Assembly (NCBI GenBank): GCA_016781775.1
Contig: JADDPR010000074.1
Coordinates: 1,757-9,799 of the forward strand
Length of the DNA stretch: 8,043 nucleotides
From: Rubrobacter sp.
GTDB lineage: Bacteria > Actinomycetota > Rubrobacteria > Rubrobacterales > Rubrobacteraceae
Reading direction: 5' to 3'
Numbering within the stretch: position 1 is the first letter of the stretch; each line of letters begins with the position of its first letter. The notes beneath the pieces were generated by a model, which was not told the DNA's origin, searched no databases, and was given only the letters and a program-made list of their open reading frames with translations. This document shows, piece by piece, positions 5,863-8,043 of the stretch. The position numbers and the translations under genes are program-made.

Positions 5863-6062
5863 GTAGGAGCACTTCGACCTGCCCGTGCCTGGAGGCTCGA
5901 TAGCTACTGGAGCGCGTACTGCCGGCACTCGTGTGACTTCGGCAACAACGCCCGAGCCGGTAGGAGCACACGGAGCTCGCTCAAGGATGGTGGGAGCCTC
6001 GTCGTCGCGCGCCGACGAGCTGCCGGGGGAGGAAGCTCTCAGCCACCGGGTGAGTAGGAGCA
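5863..6062. repeat. GTAGGAGCA 9-mer three times at about 95-nt spacing
   Basis: Identical copies lie at 5863-5871, 5960-5968 and 6054-6062. Start-to-start distances are 97 and 94 nt. Sequence between copies is not clearly alike, though each interval contains hairpin potential, for example CTCGTCG (5998-6004) with CGACGAG (6013-6019). A 9-mer found three times at near-regular spacing in 200 nt is unusual but could be coincidence in biased DNA. Confidence 0.35.
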
Positions 6063-6067
6063 AGAGG

Positions 6068-6097
6068 GAGGGCCGGAGCAACCATTCTCCGACCCTC
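6068..6097 (-). terminator. Hairpin after the propeller-RTX gene
   Basis: GAGGGCCGGAG (6068-6078) and CTCCGACCCTC (6087-6097) form an 11-bp stem with an 8-nt loop. Read as plus-strand RNA there is one C-A mismatch. Read as minus-strand RNA the same position is a G-U pair, so the stem is unbroken only in the direction of the propeller-RTX gene, which ends at 6125. The stem sequence is nearly the same as the hairpin at 5669-5702. No clean U-tract follows. Confidence 0.55.
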
Positions 6098-6124
6098 GGT
6101 GCCTCGTACTACGCTTGCGCCGGC

Positions 6125-7661
6125 TTACGGGAAGCCGACGATCGACTTCTCGGTGGCATCGGTCGTCTTGGTGTCGGTGCCGGCTCCTCCGGAGAGGGTG
6201 TCGTTGCCGTTGACGCCGTCCTTGGAGTTGAGCGCGTCGTTGCCGCCCTCACCGAAGAGCTTGTCGACTCCGGCGCCTCCCAAAACCCTGTCGTTCCCGA
6301 GCCCTGCCAGCAGCGTGTCCGCTCCTCCGAGACCCGACACAACGTTCGCGAGGCTCGACCCGGTGAGGGTGTCGTTGAGGTTCGTGCCGGTCAGGTTCTC
6401 TACGCCAAGGAAGACGTCGGAGCCCTGCCCCGTGGCGAAGTTGGTCACCAGCGAGGCCCTTACCGCGGTTGTGGATCCCGAGTAGCTTGCGGCGTCGATC
6501 CCAACACCGCCGTTTATGGTGTCGTTGCCCAATCCGCCCACGAAAACGTCGTTGCCGGCGTCGCCTCTGAGGATGTCGTTGCCGCCGGCGCCGTTTATGG
6601 CGTCGTTGCCGCCGAGGCCGCACAGGACGTCGTTTCCGGGGGTGCCGATTATGGTGTCGTTGCCCGCGGTGCCGGTCTCGGTGCAGAGCGGGATCGGCTG
6701 CCAGTCGGGCTCGATGTCGTGTGCGGGGTTGGTGTGTAGCGCCCTCTGGCTGGTACCGTCGGCGTTCATTATCCAAATGTCGCGGTCGGTGTTCGTTGCG
6801 CCCACGTAGACGATCTGGTGCCGCCGGGGGAGTAAGATGGGGCTACGCCCGACACGGAATTGTTTTTGGAAGTGTTGGCCTTGTTGGCGCCGTTGGGGTC
6901 CATGGTCCAGATGTTTGGCAGGCCATATCCGTTGCTAGAGAAGGTGTGGACGTAAGCGATCCTGGTGCCGTCGGGGGACCAGGCCGGGGCGTCGTCGTGA
7001 CCCTGGTAGGGATTATTGGATCCGAAACGTTCGGCGTGATGCTGACCGCGTCGTTGGTGGCGGGATTGGTGTCCATCACGTAGACGTTCCTGTTGGTGTC
7101 TCCCGTCCGCGCGCTCACGAAGGCGATCTTGGAGCCATCGGGGGACCAGGCGGGCTGATCATCCGGGAAGGAGTTGTTGGTGAGGTTGATCTGCCCCGTG
7201 CCGTCGGCGTTCATCACCCAGACCTCGCCGCTGAGGACGTAGGCGATCCTGGTGCCGTCGGGGGATTAGGCGGGCTCGCTCTCTGCGGACGTAGTGTTGG
7301 TAAGCTGCCTACGCCCCGTGCCGTCGGCGTTCATCGAGGAGATCTCGTAGTTGGTGCGGCTGGAGCTCTTGAACGCGACCCTGCTCCCGTCCGGCGAGAA
7401 TGCGGGGTCGCCGTTGCCGCCTGTGGGGAACGTGATCCTGGTGGCCGTGCCGCCCGTGGGAGCTATGGTGTAGATCTCACCGGCCCCGGCGTCGCGGTTG
7501 CTGTGGAAGGCGATCCTGCCATCGTCGCCGGGGAATGCCGCCTCTGCCGGTTGCCCCGCGGCCAGGGCGATCACGCATAGCGCCAGCATCGCGGCCAGGC
7601 CCGATAGGGAAGCCGTGCCCCTGCCCATCCACATGATCTTGCAAATCAAGCTCTTCGCCAT
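6125..7661 (-). pseudogene. Broken secreted TolB-like propeller with RTX calcium repeats
   Basis: The start is ATG 7661, with a perfect AGGAGG (minus-strand reading of 7669-7674) 7 nt upstream. The first 41 or so residues are a Sec signal peptide: basic N terminus, hydrophobic LAAMLALCVIALAA, and cleavage after AEA. Six PD40/TolB-like blades follow, marked by PAWSPDG-T-R-I-A-Y and VMNADGTG motifs. The C-terminal RTX part has seven tandem GxxGNDxxx nonapeptides, a spacer, and a second block, and ends at 6125. The reading is broken three times: TAA at 7268-7266 where sister blades have TGG, a one-base loss at 7017/7018, and another at 6814/6815 (AG for AGG). Restoring these gives 512 residues. 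The RTX half is open but has no start site of its own that I trust. A folded secreted product is unlikely unless the lesions are sequence errors. Confidence 0.85.
6140..6680 (-). repeat. Tandem RTX-coding repeats, 27-bp unit
   Basis: The DNA encoding the RTX nonapeptides is an imperfect tandem array with a 27-base period. On the plus strand it is visible as recurring GTCGTTGCCG-type blocks, each encoding the GGNDT or GNDT core. The first array codes GTAGNDTII, GTPGNDVLC, GLGGNDAIN, GAGGNDILR, GDAGNDVFV, GGLGNDTIN and GGVGIDAAS. A diverged second array lies closer to 6140. In the family, such motifs bind Ca2+ between turns of a beta-roll. Repeats like these are prone to slippage and unequal recombination, yet this part of the gene keeps its frame. 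Confidence 0.75.
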
Positions 7662-7678
7662 ATGCGCTCCTCCTGAAG

Positions 7679-7699
7679 GGCGGGGTGTTCGGCCCCGCC
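7679..7699 (-). promoter_or_regulatory. Hairpin in the 5' region of the propeller-RTX gene
   Basis: GGCGGGG (7679-7685) and CCCCGCC (7693-7699) form a perfect 7-bp stem with a 7-nt loop. In the minus-strand mRNA it sits 4 nt upstream of the AGGAGG ribosome binding site, leaving that site free. It could protect the mRNA end or affect ribosome access. No clear -10/-35 pair was found upstream; the AT-richer stretch around 7709-7735 is the likeliest promoter location. Confidence 0.4.
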
Positions 7700-7724
7700 A
7701 AAAGCTACGTAACGAATAGAGCAT

Positions 7725-8043
7725 AAATTGCGTCCCGGGACAGCGTATCCCCCAAATGAGCTAGTTTTCTCGACAAGATGCCGAGAGCTTCGCTAGACGA
7801 GCCGCGGGGGCCCACTCGGCAATACTTTGCCCCTTCGGCGGTCCGAAGAAGGGCAGGATCGGGAGGGGTACATCCGTGGTCAGAACTCGCGGTACTGCTG
7901 AGCCCGTCCCTTCGGGAGAGCTAGTCTCCCTATTATCCGAGCCGCTCGCTACGGCACGTGGACCTATGCGGACTTCCGCACTCCCTCCGGAGCTTTCCCT
8001 CGCCCTCGCCGCCCCGTACGGATCTTTCCCGGGCGAGGGGGCG
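7725..8043. other. Gene-free right end with several hairpins
   Basis: No credible gene is visible on either strand. Stems include TGCCC plus CTTCGG (7828-7838) with CCGAAG and GGGCA (7843-7855, an AA bulge between), GGGAGA (7914-7919) with TCTCCC (7925-7930), TGCGGA (7967-7972) with TCCGCA (7975-7980), and CCCTCGCCC (7997-8005) with GGGCGAGGG (8031-8039). I could not match this to a tRNA, rRNA or known structured RNA. The last stem may be the terminator of a gene beyond the right edge. Confidence 0.5.
7997..8039. terminator. 9-bp stem at the window edge, possible terminator
   Basis: CCCTCGCCC at 7997-8005 pairs perfectly with GGGCGAGGG at 8031-8039 across a 25-nt loop. A shifted pairing using the second CCCTCGCC at 8003-8010 gives a shorter loop. 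The direction of any transcript it would end is not visible in the window. Confidence 0.3.

Larger units (their letters stand above)
5516..6124. other. Gene-free, repeat- and hairpin-rich intergenic region
   Basis: No reading frame here has a convincing start, a ribosome binding site or a recognisable product on either strand. The sequence lies between the convergent end of the dehydrogenase gene and the end of the broken propeller-RTX gene. It holds two related GC-rich hairpins (5669-5702, 6068-6097), smaller hairpins at 5587-5605, 5786-5798 and 5998-6019, a direct repeat at 5572/5650, and the 9-mer GTAGGAGCA three times. It is much longer than needed for two terminators. A structured non-coding RNA or decayed repeat sequence is possible. 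Confidence 0.6.

Noticed and set aside
5547..5903. A 118-codon plus-strand frame in the gene-free region, with a short hydrophobic stretch
   Set aside because: The hydrophobic stretch comes from the T-rich run at 5806-5818. The rest is Arg/Ser/Pro-rich, crosses two hairpins and lacks a ribosome binding site.
4985..5971. A 328-codon open frame on the minus strand opposite the dehydrogenase gene and extending beyond it
   Set aside because: It lies mostly antisense to a clear short-chain dehydrogenase with all motifs intact. The extension into the intergenic part has no motif or ribosome binding site.
6140..6680. Repeated GTCGTTGCCG blocks as a possible CRISPR or DNA repeat array
   Set aside because: The 27-base period translates exactly into RTX calcium-binding nonapeptides in one frame, so the repetition is protein-coding.
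6815..7268. Programmed frameshifting or stop readthrough as the explanation for the three breaks
   Set aside because: The sites show no slippery heptamer or obvious stimulatory structure, and three separate recoding events in one gene is implausible compared with mutation or sequence error.
7662..7724. An upstream start at 7724 for the propeller-RTX gene adding 21 residues
   Set aside because: ATG 7661 has a perfect AGGAGG at 7 nt and begins a proper signal peptide. The extension would put a basic, hairpin-encoded segment before it.

Overview
The window is GC-rich bacterial DNA with dense, overlapping genes. It most resembles an actinobacterium, possibly of the Rubrobacter group. The main evidence is an IclR-type regulator closely resembling the actinobacterial NdgR/AreB/LtbR family, divergent from leuCD, plus GTG/TTG start options, overlapping stop/start codons and strong hairpins without U-tracts. 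The genus is an inference.

Region 1 (1-475) has no intact gene that I can defend. It holds a short frameshifted reading frame that weakly resembles part of a transposase, a hairpin at 355-390, and a perfect 16-bp hairpin at 422-462 that is the likely terminator of the leucine operon.

Region 2 (476-3954, minus strand) is a tightly coupled operon, in transcription order: Tam-like methyltransferase, second class I methyltransferase, leuC, leuD. Each stop overlaps the next start (1, 8 and 1 nt), and the ribosome binding sites lie inside the upstream coding sequences. LeuC and LeuD form isopropylmalate isomerase of leucine biosynthesis. The first methyltransferase resembles trans-aconitate methyltransferase, a family with a known eukaryotic member that methylates 3-isopropylmalate. 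A metabolite-methylation or metabolite-repair role beside LeuCD is therefore an attractive hypothesis.

Region 3 (about 3949-4031) is a short divergent control region. It contains an imperfect palindrome with 9-bp arms (8 of 9 pairs), the best candidate operator for the regulator.

Region 4 (4005-5515, plus strand) holds the NdgR-type regulator overlapping by 4 nt a YdfG-like short-chain dehydrogenase.

Region 5 (5516-6124) is about 600 bases without a credible gene. It has several hairpins, two related 11-13 bp GC-rich stems, a direct repeat that precedes two hairpins, and a 9-mer repeated at about 95-base spacing.

Region 6 (6125-7661, minus strand) is a broken gene for a secreted protein with a Sec signal peptide, a six-blade TolB-like propeller and C-terminal RTX calcium-binding nonapeptides. 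An in-frame TAA and two single-base frameshifts all fall in the propeller part. Repaired, it would encode 512 residues.

Region 7 (7662-8043) is the 5' region of that gene followed by gene-free sequence rich in hairpins.
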